A DNA stretch of 64,000 nucleotides from Penelope pileata (GCA_013396635.1 WBMW01003150.1:124184-188183); one strand, 5' to 3'; counted from the first letter of the stretch, positions 11,081 to 24,240 are shown. Program-made: numbers and translations. Notes: a model not told the origin generated them from the sequence alone.

Positions 11081-12724
11081 TGCTTTGGCAATTAAACCTG
11101 CTTTCCTTGCAAACTAAGCTTTAATTGCTATTGGCAGGTAGCTTGCAGAAGTATCTCCTATGAAGAAACTTGAGAATGAAACACATTTTAAATAATGAGA
11201 GTTTATCTTTGTGAAGAAAGGAAAGTTTATCTTAAATGCTAATGCTATTATCTATTCAAGAATCTAATGTTTTCCTGTGCAGTTTGCCCCATTGAGAGCA
11301 CCAAGGAGTAGAAATGTGAGCTGTAAAAATCCTGCTGTGCTCATAAAAATATCTCTTACACATTTTTCAGGGAATCCAGGTTAAAGAATACACCTCTGCA
11401 GTATGATTTTGATGTTATAAACTCATTATTTTTAATGCATTTTTCTCAGATTTCAATCAGGATGATATTAAAAAAAAATGATAACGCACAGACAAGAAAA
11501 CAATGAAATATTGACATTTTTCCCCAGGAAATCAGGTGAATATACATCCAGATTAAATCCACTGGACAGATCTATTGTGCAGAGGAGCTGGGGTCATTTA
11601 TTTCAAAAGCAGGTTTAGCTGTTCTGCTTCTTGTTTTAGAAGCACTACACATTTTTAAATGACACCTGGAAACCTGAACAGGCACAGTGGTGCCTATCAT
11701 AAAGGGAAAGGCAGATTTGGACTGTTTGGAAGCAAATCCTGAGATTATTTTTGCATGAACCTGTAAGAATGATATCAGTATGTGAGTGCATATAAATTAG
11801 ATGCAGCTCCTGCCTCTTACCAGGCTTCTAGGGGAGCAAGAGCAACCCAGCTGTGCACTGAAAATCAAAACTTCTCAAACCTAAATATGACATCTGATTT
11901 TTTGAATAAAACCACAGACAAGATAGTCCTGTTTTAAGATTAAATGGGCTGGCATCATACATTATTCCGCATGTGGGTAAAATCCTGTAAAGTGGTGAAA
12001 CTATGTGTTATATGTGACTAGTTCTAATAAGGATTGAAGTCACATCAGACCCATGGAAATGAAAGTGTGATACATATCTTATAAAAGTTGGCATGTACAA
12101 AGGGTGTTGTTGCAAAAATTCATTTTGTATACCGTTAATCAAAATAATCTGTAAAATTCTTTTGCATGGAACACAGCCATTTTGTGCTCATTTTTATAAA
12201 TATTCAAAACAAGAGTTTTCTTGCTGGGAATTTGTTCAGTGAGTACATGGTGATCAAGTCTGGGGCGGATTCTGAGTTTTGAATTTGTATTTGTACTAAC
12301 TGAACTCACACTCTGAGCTCAATCCATTGGTGAGCACATGGAAGACAGAGCATGGTGGCACTAAACTACATAAACCATCAACTGGAGATAACCTCAAAAA
12401 ACTGCTGAAGGCCAAAGGCAACCGTTACATTTTTAGGAATGCTTTTGAAAAATAAATCTTAAAGAATTCACTGTTCACTTTTGGACAATTTTTCAAGAAT
12501 CTGATCATCAAAATTAATTTTCCTGTTTGCTACCTCACTGTCTGATCTGGGCCATCTGTCATGTCACAGTTCTCTCATTTGAATTTAACACCAAACTGTT
12601 GTCTGTCATACCATTTCTAAATCCAGGTCTTGGACTAAACTTGACATATTATCCCACTATCTCAGCCTAATCCTCAAGTTCCAATTTACTTCCTGTTCTA
12701 CTCACCTTTTGCAACATCAAGTGG

Positions 12725-12763
12725 TCAAGTAGTTGGAATAGATCTCTGAAGTTGTCCTCCAAC
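12725..12763 (+). mobile_element. CR1 3'-end remnant feeding a microsatellite
   Basis: AGTTGGAATAGATCTCTGAA followed by GTTGTCCTCCAACTATTCTA matches the last bases of CR1 (GGTTGGACTAGATGATCTCTGAGGTCCCTTCCAACC...ATTCTATG). The element's tail passes directly into the TTCTA array. Confidence 0.7.
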
Positions 12764-12840
12764 TATTCTATTCTATTCTATTCTATTCTATTCTATTCTA
12801 TTCTATTCTATTCTATTCTATTCTATTCTATTCTATTCTA
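12764..12840 (+). repeat. (TTCTA)n pentanucleotide microsatellite, about 15 copies
   Basis: An uninterrupted TATTC/TTCTA array of 77 bp. It begins inside a CR1 tail, whose natural ATTCTATG unit differs from ATTCT by three bases, so the array probably grew from that tail. Confidence 0.97.
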
Positions 12841-15798
12841 GCCAATCCGATACCTTGATGTGTTTCATTTGCTAGTTGACCCACTAATCTTTTTGCCCCT
12901 AAAACTATGACTCTGTCTATCCCTAGGAATATGGCCACATTTTTTCTGTTTTTATCTTAAATGTTGTGTGTAAGTATGCACAAAGCAAAGATAAGCAAAG
13001 ATGCCAGTTTTATCAGTTTTATGAGTTTTATTTTGAGAACAGGAGGGCTTCCCCAGCTTTTGCAAGGATGAGGGAGCTGGATGTTCCCCAGCAGTGTGCC
13101 TCCATTGCCTGGTCAGTCTCTTTCCCTGTCAGCTATCCCAGCAAGGTGTGCTGCCACAACCAGTCTCAACAAGATAAGCCAGCCACCAGAAAAAATCCCT
13201 TTCATTCTGCACCTTTATTCATTCAGCGCTGATTGGAGTCTGTTTTGCAGAGTGATTCTTCTCACATATTTTAGTTCTGGAAGCCTAAATGTCACATGTT
13301 TCCAAAGGACACATATTTCATATTTAGTTTTTCTGAATCTGACTTTTTCTCTGACTTGTTCCTCACACTGAACACATTGTACAATTCTGCATCAGGATAC
13401 AGATGCTAAGGATCTAATCACTGGGTTAAAACCTCACATGGGACTTCAGATACTTTTCCCCATTACTCATCCTTCAAAAATTGTGGAGCTGTGATGCTAG
13501 GCTTTGCAACCATTAACTCTGAGATTGCACAACAGCACAGTGGCATCCACTGTCCTAAATCCTGAATTATATAGCAGGTCACTTCATCCCATACATGGTA
13601 AGGATAGTATTTTCACATACTTTGTGCAGTTTTGGCACTTTGGCTCTGATCTACAAGCACCCTGTTTTGGGAATGCTCTTCTTAATACAAGGCTTTGTTT
13701 TTTTTCTTGAAAAAAATCTTAAAACTGCAATTTGAGGAGGGTTCCAAAAAGCATACTGCTTTGAATGCATGGAAATAAGAAATTCCACTTTGAGTCCTGC
13801 CTCTTCCTGGTGGAAATCAAAGAAACATCCTTCATTTTCTAGGAAGTCCTCTACTTTCTCTCACCAAGGCACCTTGCCATGTTTAAGCACATTTAAAATG
13901 AGCTAAGATATAAGTGCTTTTCTATCTCAATTTTTGAAGGAAAATATGGCACCTTTTTTTTTTTTTTAATTAAACACCCTGCGATTACATGTCTTACTTT
14001 TGTCTTACTCCAAGTACAAACGTTGGCAATAACTTTTAGTGCTAATATGACTAGTAGAAATTTAATTTCCTAACAACATTTTTTTCCGTTCACATTTGCA
14101 ATCTTAACAGGGAGGAAAACACAGAGGAAATATAAAGGTACAAAGAGTAACAGAAGTGTAATCAGGAAGAATAATGAGTATTAAATCAATATTTATAAAC
14201 AAAAACAACTAATAGAAAAACAGACTAATGCCCATTTGTTTTAAAAATAGGTTGCTGCAAAAACATATAAATGAATATTTAATATAATTAGTTTTTTTCT
14301 AAGTCAAGTATGGTTTGTTTTATAAAAGCCTATGAATAATGGTAATAATGTACAATAAGTAATAATAATTACCAATAATGGGTTATTAAAGTTTAATAAT
14401 TAGTATGAAAGTCAAAATAACAAGAAAGAATCACTTGATCACATTCAAAACGTAGTATTTGAAGAATGCTATATAATCATTACACCATAGGTTAATGATT
14501 GTCCATTTGAAGTCTGTTTTCATTTACATTCATGGTTATTGGAATGTAATATTTGATAGAGCATTTTATGACAGAAAAAATTGAACATGTAAATATTATT
14601 CTAAATATGAGTCCACTGTGGTGGGGTTATCTTTGCAAATGTAGTTCAAATCGGTGGTATTCTATAAGGTTGTTGCTTTTTTAAACTCCTTAATAATGGG
14701 CTTAATTTAGGGGAGTCCATGACAACAAGCTCCACAGAAATAGAGAGATTTTGTGTGGATAAACATAGTTTGACTGAACAAAGTGGGCTTAGTCCAGAAT
14801 ACTCCGCTATCCTGCAACTGAGGATCCAGAGTGTTTGCAAATACTTTGCAGAATTAGAGATGAATATTCTTTTGCAATGCATTTTTGGTTTCTGAGCAAT
14901 TGTCAAAAGTGCTCAGAATCCAATCCCAGTCCTTGACACAATCCCGGTACAAAGAAGAGAGTTTATCAAAGACATATTTTGGCTCATGAAATTCACTTAT
15001 GAGGATGAAGGATAACTGAAGACAACAGGAACATCAGTAATGTGATGGAATTTCTTTTGAAATTTTTGAAATTTCTTTTTGAAAACACAGTTTGTTTTGA
15101 GGTCTTCTGTTTTTGTTGTTGTTGTTTGTTTGTTTTTTCACTTTTTTAATGAAAAGGATTTTAAAATTTTTGCAGAAGCACATTTTGAACATTATAATCA
15201 CCAACCCACTTCTATCTTACGTTGTAGGTGAGCTTTAACGGTCAGCTTGAAAAGCATCCTAAAAATTATTTTTTATTTTTGTTTTTTTTAATTAGGATTT
15301 GTCATGTTCGGTTTCCTGATCCTACAGTCCATGCATTTTCACTATTCCAGAAAAGAGAAAAGTGAGAAGGAACAGGACAGGTTCCTCCTTTTCAAAACAG
15401 TCTTAAATGAGTTGAAGTTGATCACACAACTTCACCACCTGGAGATTTCAAAAGAGAAACAGCTGACACCAAATAGCAGAATAATGATTTTGTGCTGTTG
15501 GCTGATATAGGAGGAAACACTTTTCTTCTGCACAAAACCAGTAGCACTTTACACTTTTTTGTACTATGATAGTAAGAAGGGGTCATAATTAGGGACTTGT
15601 CACATGATAATCCCTGACCCTAAAAGCATTTAACTGAAGCTTATGTGGAGCACACAAGGGAGAAAATTACTAAACAAGGAAATGTTTCTAAAGCAACATA
15701 AGTACTTAAAGTAATGAACAACCTTGTTTTTTCATTGCTTCATGCCCTTTGGTGCTGTTGGTGTTCAAGCTATTTTGCAATGGATTTATCTTTCAAAT
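12841..15798. other. Unique AT-rich non-coding DNA
   Basis: No gene or family-level repeat recognised. The part from about 14080 to 14480 is very AT-rich (TAATAATAA-like runs). Frames near 12966-13371 and 15304-15510 lack domains and known relatives. Confidence 0.5.
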
Positions 15799-15875
15799 TT
15801 CACAAATTAGAAAAATGAGTCAGAGGAAAGTAACTTGCTGGAGGAGGCAAAACAGGTCCTTGTCAGAGCTCAGAG
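15799..15875 (+). mobile_element. Probable MIR-like SINE remnant
   Basis: TTCACAAATTAGAAAAATGA, then GTCAGAGGAAAGTAACTTGC and GGAGGAGGCAAAACAGG, lines up with the MIR core (TTTTACAGATGAGGAAACTGAGGCACAGAGAGGTTAAGTAACTTGCCCAAGGTCACACAG). Divergence is higher than in the 5.9-kb copy. The short frame at 15749-15931 runs through it and is not a gene. Confidence 0.55.
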
Positions 15876-18344
15876 AACTGCCAGGGTGTGAAGTGCCCAT
15901 GAAACCTAAAATCTTACACAATAAGAGATGAAGAGCTTAAAGACAATTTTGCAGCCTTTATATTCAATACTATTTAAACTGCAGCATGACACATTTGCCT
16001 CCATGCGCTACAGGTGACAGCAGTGTTGTCCTGCCTATGTCCCATCCAGCTCCAACCCAAACAACAGTCCTCTGTATCATGCCATTCAGGGATATTTCTG
16101 GGAGATGTGGCATGACTGCAATGACTACAGTAAATGTATCCTCCCATACTTGCATAGGAATCATTTTTCATCCCTTTAGGATCCCATCATGTTGTATAAA
16201 GATACAGAAGACAAATGGATCTGTGGCTGCTTTTCAAATAGTGCAGGAAAGTAAAGCTGCTCTCAGTGTGTACAAGCATCAGCAATCCCCATATGCTTTA
16301 CTCTAAGTAAAACATGCAATGGAGGAAAATGACTGAGGAAGTCTGTGCAAGTGAGTGAAATTAGCTTTTTCCTAAAATGGAGAATTAGAATGTTTCATGA
16401 AATTAATGGAAAGAGGATCTTAGAAAGAATAAAGAGGGGCCTGGATAAATTAAAGATTTTATCTGAAACCAAACTGGAGTAATTGACTAAATTAACTTGT
16501 CTTAAAGAGACATGTACTGAGACATTGCAAAATAAAGAAAAGATAAAAGGAAATTAGAGAGTGTAATATGGCATATAAACAGCACTAGGAAAAAACTGAG
16601 GGGAAAAGTAAGAATGCTGCTGTCAAAGGGGAAGAAGGAAGGCTTTACATGTATATAAGTAACTAAATGAACCATTTTATTTTTCAACAAGAAATACAAA
16701 AGCCTTTCTGCTGTTTCCCAGTAAAAAGAAATCAGTATTCAAATGACTTAGCGAGCAACTCCCAAACAAATGCAACTCATTTGGGGCTTATTTTATTTAC
16801 TAACAAAAATTTCAAAAAGTCATGGGAAAGCCCTAAGAAGAGATCACAATTTGACATTTTGTACTAATGTGTAAAATAAGCTAGAATAAGTTTTACTGTA
16901 TATATCATGAATTTAATTTGAGCAGTATCTAAAATGAATCATTGGATTTTTTTTTTAAATCATACAACTGATATTAAAAACAAATTCTAAGATTTTTAAG
17001 GGACACTTCATTTCTGAAGTTAGCTAGTGCAAACCTGAAAAGCAGTAGAAATCCTTCTGCATGCTATATTAGCGGAGCACATATCCAGTGTCCTCAGTTC
17101 AGAAGATATTACTATTAAGGAAAGTTGTTGGTGATTCAAAAACCCTGCATGTACCAAGTGAAGCTTTTTGTACAACCCCTTCTTAGTTCCTAATCAGAAT
17201 ATTAAATTTAGATTGTAATAACTAGTGAAGAAAAAGTGATTTTGTTAATCTTGCAGACCATCCTTCAGAGATTTTTCTTTTATTTTGTATATCTGACATT
17301 GCCTATTATTATTATTTAATACCATACTTGAAATTAGCGGTCCCAACCAGTGACTGAATGCACTGAATTGAATACTTTGTATATTTACACGTACATGCAT
17401 GCATGCTCAGAGAATTTCTTTTGAGAAGACAGGTTAATAGTAATGACAATTGCACATGTTTAGGGGCAGAAGGAAGAAAGATTTCAATGGCAAAGACAGG
17501 ACTTGTTTTTTCAGTTTAACTTCATAACACAAACAGGCAATTTTATACGTTTAAAGGTGTTTTATTTTTTTTAATCTAAATAATGTCGTTTTCCTTAAAG
17601 GTGGATAACTGCTTTTAATTTGTGTTGGGTTCTAAAATAAAAAGAGAAATTAAAATAAACCTTTTACTGTTGCTGTTCATGTCAGCTGATGTCACTTTGT
17701 AGAAATAACCTACGGCATAGAAAATGCTCTGCCTTTTGTGATTATATGGAATCATGTTAGAGAACTTTAATTAATTGTAAGATAATAATGCTCTGCTGTG
17801 ATCTAACTAACAATTTTTTGTTCCAAAGAGCTAAATCTGTGGTTGCTGTTGGGGAAAAGCAGACCATTCATTTTATTGGGTTTGCTGCATATCTTGTTGC
17901 AAAGAAGCCAGTCCTGTGATATATTTCTACCAATGAGGCTTCATAGCTCTTTAGGGCAGAAAAAAAATGAACTGAGGTCAGGAAAAGAACAAAGAAAGAT
18001 TTTTTTCTTTGGGGATAGAGAATGAAATGTCACTTTGTTGGGAAAAGGCCTGCAAAGAAATGATAAATTCTACCTCCTCACATTTTGAAGTTTATAAGTT
18101 CTGCATTTTTCATGCTTATGCCAGGGCCACGAAGCAGTAGCATCTCAGTAGGCCACCTAATCAAAATCAGGAAGCACGATGGGAACACCACAGCACCACA
18201 GAAATTCAACCACAGGGCTTTCCTTCATTATTCCCTCAGCCTCTAGATCCTCTCTCAAAATCTTGGCTTCTGTGGTCAAACAGCTGGGCAAGGTTTTCTT
18301 CTGTGGAAGCTGTCACTTGTTTTACCTGAAAGAGCATGAGATGC
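15876..18344. other. Unique AT-rich non-coding DNA
   Basis: No repeat family or coding exon recognised. The segment around 17600-17800 has several homeodomain-like TTAATTAA/TAATAAT motifs and could be conserved non-coding DNA, but nothing here proves it. Confidence 0.5.
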
Positions 18345-19083
18345 CATAGAATCATTAATGTTGGAAAAGACCACTAAGATCATATAGTCCAACCGTCAAC
18401 CCATCACCACCATGCTCACTAAACCATGTCCCTAAGTACCACATCTACGTGTTTCTTGAAAACCTCCAGGGACAGTGACTCCACCACTTTCCTGTGCAGC
18501 CTGTTCCAATGCTTCACCACACTTTCAGAGAAGAAATTTTTCCTAATATCCAACCTGAACCTTTTCTGGTGCAACTTAAGGCTATTCTCTCTTGTTCTAT
18601 CACTAGTTACCTGGGAGAAGAGGCCTACCTTGACCCTGCCACAACATATTTCAGGGAGTCATGGAGAGCAATAAGGTCTCCCCTGAGGCTCTTTTTCTCC
18701 AGACTAAACAATCCCAGTATCCTCAGCTGCTCCTCATAAGACTTGTGCTCCAGACCCCTCACCAGCTTTATTACCCTTCTTTGGACATGCTCCAGGGCCT
18801 CAGTGTCTTCCTTGTAGTGAGGGGCCCAAAACTGAACACAGTACTTGAGGTGCAGCCTCACCAGAGCTGAGTACAGGGGGACTATCACCTCCCTGGTCCT
18901 CCTGACTACATTATTTCTAATACAAGCCAGGATGCAGTTGGCTTTTTTGGCCACCTGGGCACACTGCTGGCTCATGTTCAGCCAACTGTCAATTAACACC
19001 CCCAGATCCTTTCCCTCCATGCAGCTTTCGAGCTTCTCTGCCTCAAGCCTGTAGCAATGCATGGGGTTGTTGTGACCAAAGAG
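18345..19083 (-). mobile_element. CR1 LINE with reverse-transcriptase C-terminus and 3' UTR
   Basis: Read on the minus strand, this is the end of CR1 ORF2 followed by its 3' UTR and the 3' terminus (CATAGAATCATTAATGTTGG on the plus strand). The peptide keeps family motifs in order: RLEAEKLES, KDLGVLIDS, LNMSQQCAQVAKKAN, VPLYSALVR, HLKYCVQFWAPHYK, GLEHKSYEEQLR, LGLFSLEKK and LRGDLIALH. This is the region after the polymerase catalytic core; the YADD-type active site and the endonuclease are absent because the copy is 5'-truncated near 19083. The intact 145-codon frame (18625-19062) suggests a fairly young insertion. Confidence 0.95.
18625..19062 (-). pseudogene. CR1 ORF2 (pol) C-terminal fragment
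   Basis: A 145-codon frame covering only the last part of the CR1 reverse transcriptase, downstream of the catalytic palm. The initiating Met is internal to the original protein and simply the first one left after 5' truncation. With no endonuclease and no catalytic aspartates it cannot mobilise itself. The motifs listed for the parent element make the family assignment firm. The frame closes in the last part (KSLRGDLIALHDSLKYVVAGSR), where the usual LKGG motif is already altered. Confidence 0.9.
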
Positions 19084-20169
19084 GAGGATATATTGTAATG
19101 TATCTGAGCTGAAGGTGAATGAGGGCAGAGAGGATAGAAAGATCCTGCTAGGAGAAGTGCTGAGGTGTTTTCAGTGCTCTGGGAGAACCTTTGAGACATT
19201 GCATGTTGTTGCAGAGATGGCACTTGTAGAGCCAGTGCATGTCTCCAGTCCCATGGAGTTCTTGATTCTTAGCAAGGACAAATGAACACAACTCTGCAGC
19301 CATTTTCAACAGGGTTAGATGTGGACTGATGATGTTTCAGAGCTGGGCAATCCTTTAGGTTTCTGGAGAACCACTATGTTGTGTGATAGGTGACCTGTCT
19401 GAATACTAGCTCCAGTAAACAGTAAAGTACTGAGATTTTGAGGGTCAAGAGGGAAGGGGCAGTTGGAAGATCTCACCTTTGCAGCGGGGCTTGTGGAAGA
19501 CAGAAGCAAAAATGGTACTTTCACCCTGTGGCAAGGGGTGAATCGTGACACAGGAAACACAGCACCTTTCTAAACTGCATTTGTTGGGGGCACTCGTGCT
19601 TTACGCCCTCAGCCTTACTATTAATCTCAAATCCTATGGAAATCCAAGCCCCAACTTCAGTAAGTCCCAGTGAGATTTCAGCAGATTCTCACTCATGATG
19701 ACAATTTGACATGCCCATTTCACTTTTTTTTTAATCTGTTTTTCTAGATAATGTACAATAAATCACTATGAGTTTCAGTGAATGTGTCAGTATATCCCTT
19801 AATGTATTTTGGAGACAGAGGCTTAAAGTTTGCAACAGTACTCATGTTCTGACAAATTACCAAAAGTCACTAAAAAAAGATAGTGAATAGGAGTCCTCTT
19901 GTTCAAGGGGAAAGATCCTACTGTATTAAAAATGTAAGAATTCACACGGGGAGTATATACTACACATAGGTGAAACCCTGGAAAATATACATTGACATAC
20001 TTGTTGACATGGGCATTAACACCAAAGTGGTAAAGATAGCAGTGAGCTGAGATAGTAAAGATGGTGAGCTGAGGCAGGACTCCTCAAAGTATTTAAATGC
20101 TTCCTTCAAATAAATCAACGCATTTGGCATTCAAGCCAACAAGTAAGCTGCCTGCATCCTGTTTATAAC
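19084..20169. other. Unique non-coding DNA
   Basis: No gene, RNA or repeat family recognised. Frames at 18993-19223 and 19315-19560 have no domain and no splice context. Confidence 0.5.
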
Positions 20170-20240
20170 CTTATGACAAGGGAGGGACTCAAACCCACAT
20201 TTACCAAGCCCCCAGCCACTGCTCTAGTAACTGGATGAGC
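20170..20240 (+). mobile_element. Possible MIR-like SINE 3' remnant
   Basis: GGGAGGGACTCAAACCCACA followed by 'cagccactgctctagtaactgg' resembles the MIR 3' half (GCCGGGATTCGAACCCAGG...CGTGCTCTTAACCACT). Only this half is visible, so the call is tentative. Confidence 0.4.
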
Positions 20241-23200
20241 TTTCTTTGCTGCCTCTTTTCACAACATCACCATGACAACGGTGGCTGCTCTCTTTTTGGC
20301 TAATGCTCAGTGTGCATATTGATGGTGATCAACAATGAGGTACTACCATGATAAGTAAATAGATTAGACCCATGTGTTACCCTCTGGTCAACATGCACAA
20401 TGAGCAGATCTGTAGCCTTCAGATCATTGTTGTTATTCCTTCCCCCTAGTCTTGCAATGTCCTTTCTACTGACACATAAACTAGTATTTGGAGATAGTAT
20501 TATTTACATTTTTAATTACTTTGTGTGTACTGGGTATTTACTCTGAGCACAAGTGGCAAGCTGTTTGGGAGCTAGTGTTTCTGCAGCGCTGTTAATTAAT
20601 TGATGATAAATAAGTAAATAAAGAGCCCAGCAAAAGCAAAAGGAAAGATTATAGCTTGCTGCTTTCCTTTCTAGAAAACTCTATCCTCCTTTTTTTTCTC
20701 TTTTTTTTTTCCTCCCTGTTATCATTCACCTTTTAACTGTAACAAGTTTGCCATTTGGCTGCCAAACATCCCTCTGTAAGCAATGTATGGTACTGAAGAC
20801 AGGTCTTCTTTATTTCTTTTGTTTCCTGTTCTGAGATGATGGACCCTTGCGTTATTCTGAAATTCTTCACATACACATCCCTTGATAAGTCAGGTCTGAG
20901 AAATCTTTTGCATGTGCCATGATTTGAAATCTAATGAGAATATCGAAGGCTGGGAGCTTTTGCAAACATGAGAAAGGAACTGAGATGAAAACAAAGCCAG
21001 AATAGCTCCCCTGCCTATTTTTTTATTGAAATTGAACAATGTATTTCACTCTCATCTCCATAAATAACCCCCACTTATGCTGGAGAGATAGGAAGAAAAG
21101 TTTAATAAATTGCAACTGTATGAGCTAGACATTCAAATGTTACACCTACAGCCAGGGCAGGTTTCCCAAGAATCTCTCATTGATTAAATTCTTGCCACTT
21201 TCATTATGTGACTAAGGTTTTCTTCGGCCTATCAGCATGCACCTAAACTCATGTTCGTTTTCTTAGCTCTTTTGCATTTAAAAATGTGGTCAAGATGAGA
21301 CAAGCCATATATTATAACACATGTTTAAATATGACTTGGCCCAATGAGTGTTTTAAGAGGAGTGGATAGCTGGTTTGTGCTCATTAATAGATGGAGCAAT
21401 CCAGTAAAGGGAAATTTGGGAACGGAATTGCTTAGCAAATCTGAGCTTTCTAGAACTGCTGATGGTTTTATACCTGTTTTGCCTAGATGTGAACTATTAC
21501 ACAAAGGGCAGGCCCAGGCAGTAAAGAACATCCTAACGACTGCTAGTAGAAGTTGTAGCCAAGCTGAAGAAATAATATGACCTCCAAAAGCCTTAGAAAT
21601 GTAAAAAGACAAATGAAAAATGAGGCAGTCTTAGTAACGTACATACAGAATCTGCTGTGTACATTTACAGTCTAGATTTTGTAGAAGATGAAGAAGTAAC
21701 AAGTGTAACAAGTAAGAAGTAACAAGTAAGAAGTGAGAGGATCACAGTCTACCATCCCCAGGTTCTCAGATGCATAACATAGTTGATATAACTCAACAAG
21801 TAAGAGACAGTTTCTTTTTGCTGGCTGCATCCCTAGCTCTGTAGAGCACCAAAGTCAAAGCATGTGAGTCTGTCCTTCCTTTCAATTCCTAAAGGTCATA
21901 TTTTCACATTCCTACCTTCAAGGTGGAGTTTACACCTTTATGAGATAGAGGTATTTTAATTGCCTATAAATAGAGGCAAAAAAACCCCACGACAACCGAA
22001 TTCAGCAAAGTGCTGCCTAATTTTGCAAGAAAGAAGTGGCTGAGCTAGATATATGCTTATTTCTGACCCATTACTGGGTCTTGTGAGCTTTCCTGCACTG
22101 AAGTTGCATATGCCATAACATTTTTGGACTTAGAAACCAAGATGAGGTGAAAGAAATTCATCTAACCTTTATTTTCCAAAACCGTCAAAATATAGCGTGT
22201 ATGTTCAAGAATTGATAGACTTAGCTGATCCTTCTCTATGTGGAACTGTTTTAACCCATATTAAGTAACTACTTGAAAAGTGCCTTAGGGATAAGTACAG
22301 TAAGACGTTCCTGTGGACTACCTGATCAAGGATATTTCACTCTGCACTAATTTTCATTGATTCAGTGAAAGTTAAAGCACAGTTAAATACAGATCTGTAG
22401 TTTAATGACAAGAGAGACTCAGGTTCCCACTGCCTTGAATACTTAATACCAGCTATTGAAATATTTAGTGACCTCCAGGCTAGAACTGAAACTCCCGCTC
22501 CCCTCATGCAATGTGAGTGCCTTAACGAGGTTATGAAACAGCACCATGCCGTATCAAGATCTTTTTATAGTGAAGATCCACACAGCAACATGCACCTTGG
22601 AGAGACAAGGAGAGGGGGAACTCCAGGTGTAGCTCACATGCACAGTGTAACTGTAGCTTCCCTACTGTGTTTTGAAGCACTTTTTCTTTTGACTTAAGGA
22701 ATGTTAGATTATTACTTGCACACTGGAACTGCTTCAACTGGGAGGTCTGAGATCATCCATGCCCCTAGATCACCCTGACTAATTTATCCTACACTTTGCT
22801 TAAAATCAATCATAATCAATTAATTACACCACATCTCCTAGGACAATGATGCAAAGTGTGGAGTACAATTTTCTGTGTTTCTGTCTCATGCAAGAGCTAT
22901 GAGCCTTCCTGTGTGTCTCGTAAAATGCTGGAGCACTCCTCAAGGGATATTGCTGCTCCCCATAATCTCCTACTTAGAGACTGTGTTTTTTAAATGAGAG
23001 ATGTGGAGTGGGGGCAGAAATTATTTTAGGTCCTTGGCAGTGGGGTGCGCTCTAACTGGGAAGTCCTTATACAAAATGGAACTGTAATACTTACTCCTAA
23101 TTTGACAGCTATGCTTTGAGATCGAGTGCTTTGAAAATACCCACTAGACTGAGCTCTGTGCACAAAGTAAGTACAAAAACACATCATTTGTATTTCTCCC

Positions 23201-24171
23201 TCTGAGTTAGGAATGACATACAAGCACAGCTCCAAAGCCTTGACAAGAGTACTTCTGGACACTTGAGGCTTCTGGAGGACACTATTGCTAGGTAGCAGCA
23301 GCATCAGACAGACTGACAACAAATTGCTGAAGTCCCTCATGAGTCTCTTCAGACAGCTATGTCAAAATACCTGCTGAGGAGCAATGCTTCCAGAAGTACT
23401 CACTGTGGGAGCAGATTCTTGCTGTCAATAAATTGCTGCAGGAGCAATAATCACTCTAAAACAATGGTGATGGGTCACTGCAACTTCAAATTTAGCAAGA
23501 GATATTAAGTTGCTGGATTTCTGTGTTCACTCCCAAGACTCAGCTTTGGGATTTAGGTTATTAAAACAGATTCTGAGTTTAGATTTAAAGAAAAACAATG
23601 ACAAGAACAACAACAACAACAAATACACCCACGCATTAAAACAAAACAAAGAGATGGAGTGACCTTCCAATCGCTGGAATGTAACCAAATGAAACTGTGT
23701 GATCCTATGCAGGGAATATTTGCTGCTGTTTGCTCCTTAGTTAATTAATTATTGCTGGCAAGTTGCTCAGGGTGTGGGCCTGTTCTTGGCTGCTGCACTC
23801 TATGTTTGATGCTGAGGCCAGGGGAACTCCAGAGGGTATTGTAAAAATTCCTCGCCTTGGGAGTGAAAAAGAGAGAAAACTCCGCACTCTCGCTGTTGTT
23901 TTTGTTGTTTCAAATCCTGTCCCCCATGGTAATTTTGTGATGATCCTTGATGCTCTAAACTACCAAAGATGGAGATTGCAAGTTTTGCCCGTCTTTATAG
24001 AGATGCTAGGGAAAGGCTATGACAGTATAGCAGGCATATCTTCACTGAGTTCAGGGGAAAGGGGGAAACCTAGAACAAGAATTGAGATGTCTGTATAGGC
24101 CATAGCACATCTGGGCTTCATTCCCTGATTTGTTGTAAAATGTCTTTATGACCTCAGCCAAATCACTTTGG
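20241..24171. other. Unique non-coding DNA with a small tandem repeat
   Basis: Contains the imperfect AAGTAACAAGT repeat at 21691-21736. The text near 22741-22800 (GAGATCATCCATGCCCCTAG) faintly resembles an antisense CR1 end. The 111-codon frame at 23763-24098 has no recognised family or splice context. Confidence 0.5.
21691..21736 (+). repeat. Short imperfect tandem repeat (AAGTAACAAG)
   Basis: AAGAAGTAACAAG, TGTAACAAGTAAG, AAGTAACAAGTAAG and AAGTGAGAGG follow each other. This is about three to four imperfect copies of an 11-14 bp unit, typical of local slippage. Confidence 0.85.
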
Positions 24172-24240
24172 GATGGGTTATTAAAGGGATTTAGGTACCT
24201 AAATCCACCATGACATTTTCAAAGTTGAAGCTAAGGCACT
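24145..24240 (+). repeat. Possible ancient amniote interspersed repeat
   Basis: GACCTCAGCCAAATCACTTT resembles the 'GACCTTGGGCAAGTCACTTAA' block of old SINE/LINE 3' ends. GGGATTTAGGTACCTAAATC followed by 'cattttcaaagttgaagctaaggcac' resembles a TTTAGGCACCTAAATC...TTTTCAAAAGTGCCTAAGGCAC block that I recall as common in turtle, crocodile and bird DNA. The family name is uncertain. Confidence 0.4.

Larger units (their letters stand above)
6036..12724. other. Long unique non-coding stretch
   Basis: About 6.7 kb of AT-rich DNA without a recognised gene or repeat family. It holds a 15-bp tandem duplication (7633-7661) and poly-T runs before AG at about 7288-7317 and 7886-7905 that look like splice acceptors but lead to no convincing exon. 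A segment near 10960-11130 has a denser, less AT-biased composition and a MEF2-type site. The text around 8690-8760 (repeated 'gtcagtgggattc'-like wording) recalls an old amniote repeat but is too decayed to call. Confidence 0.5.

Noticed and set aside
18625..19062. A 145-codon frame as a host gene
   Set aside because: It is the end of CR1 reverse transcriptase, in its normal position before the CR1 3' UTR.
22741..22800. Antisense CR1 end around GAGATCATCCATGCCCC
   Set aside because: Only a few words match; too decayed for a supported call.
23763..24098. A 111-codon plus-strand frame
   Set aside because: No domain, no splice context, no family resemblance.
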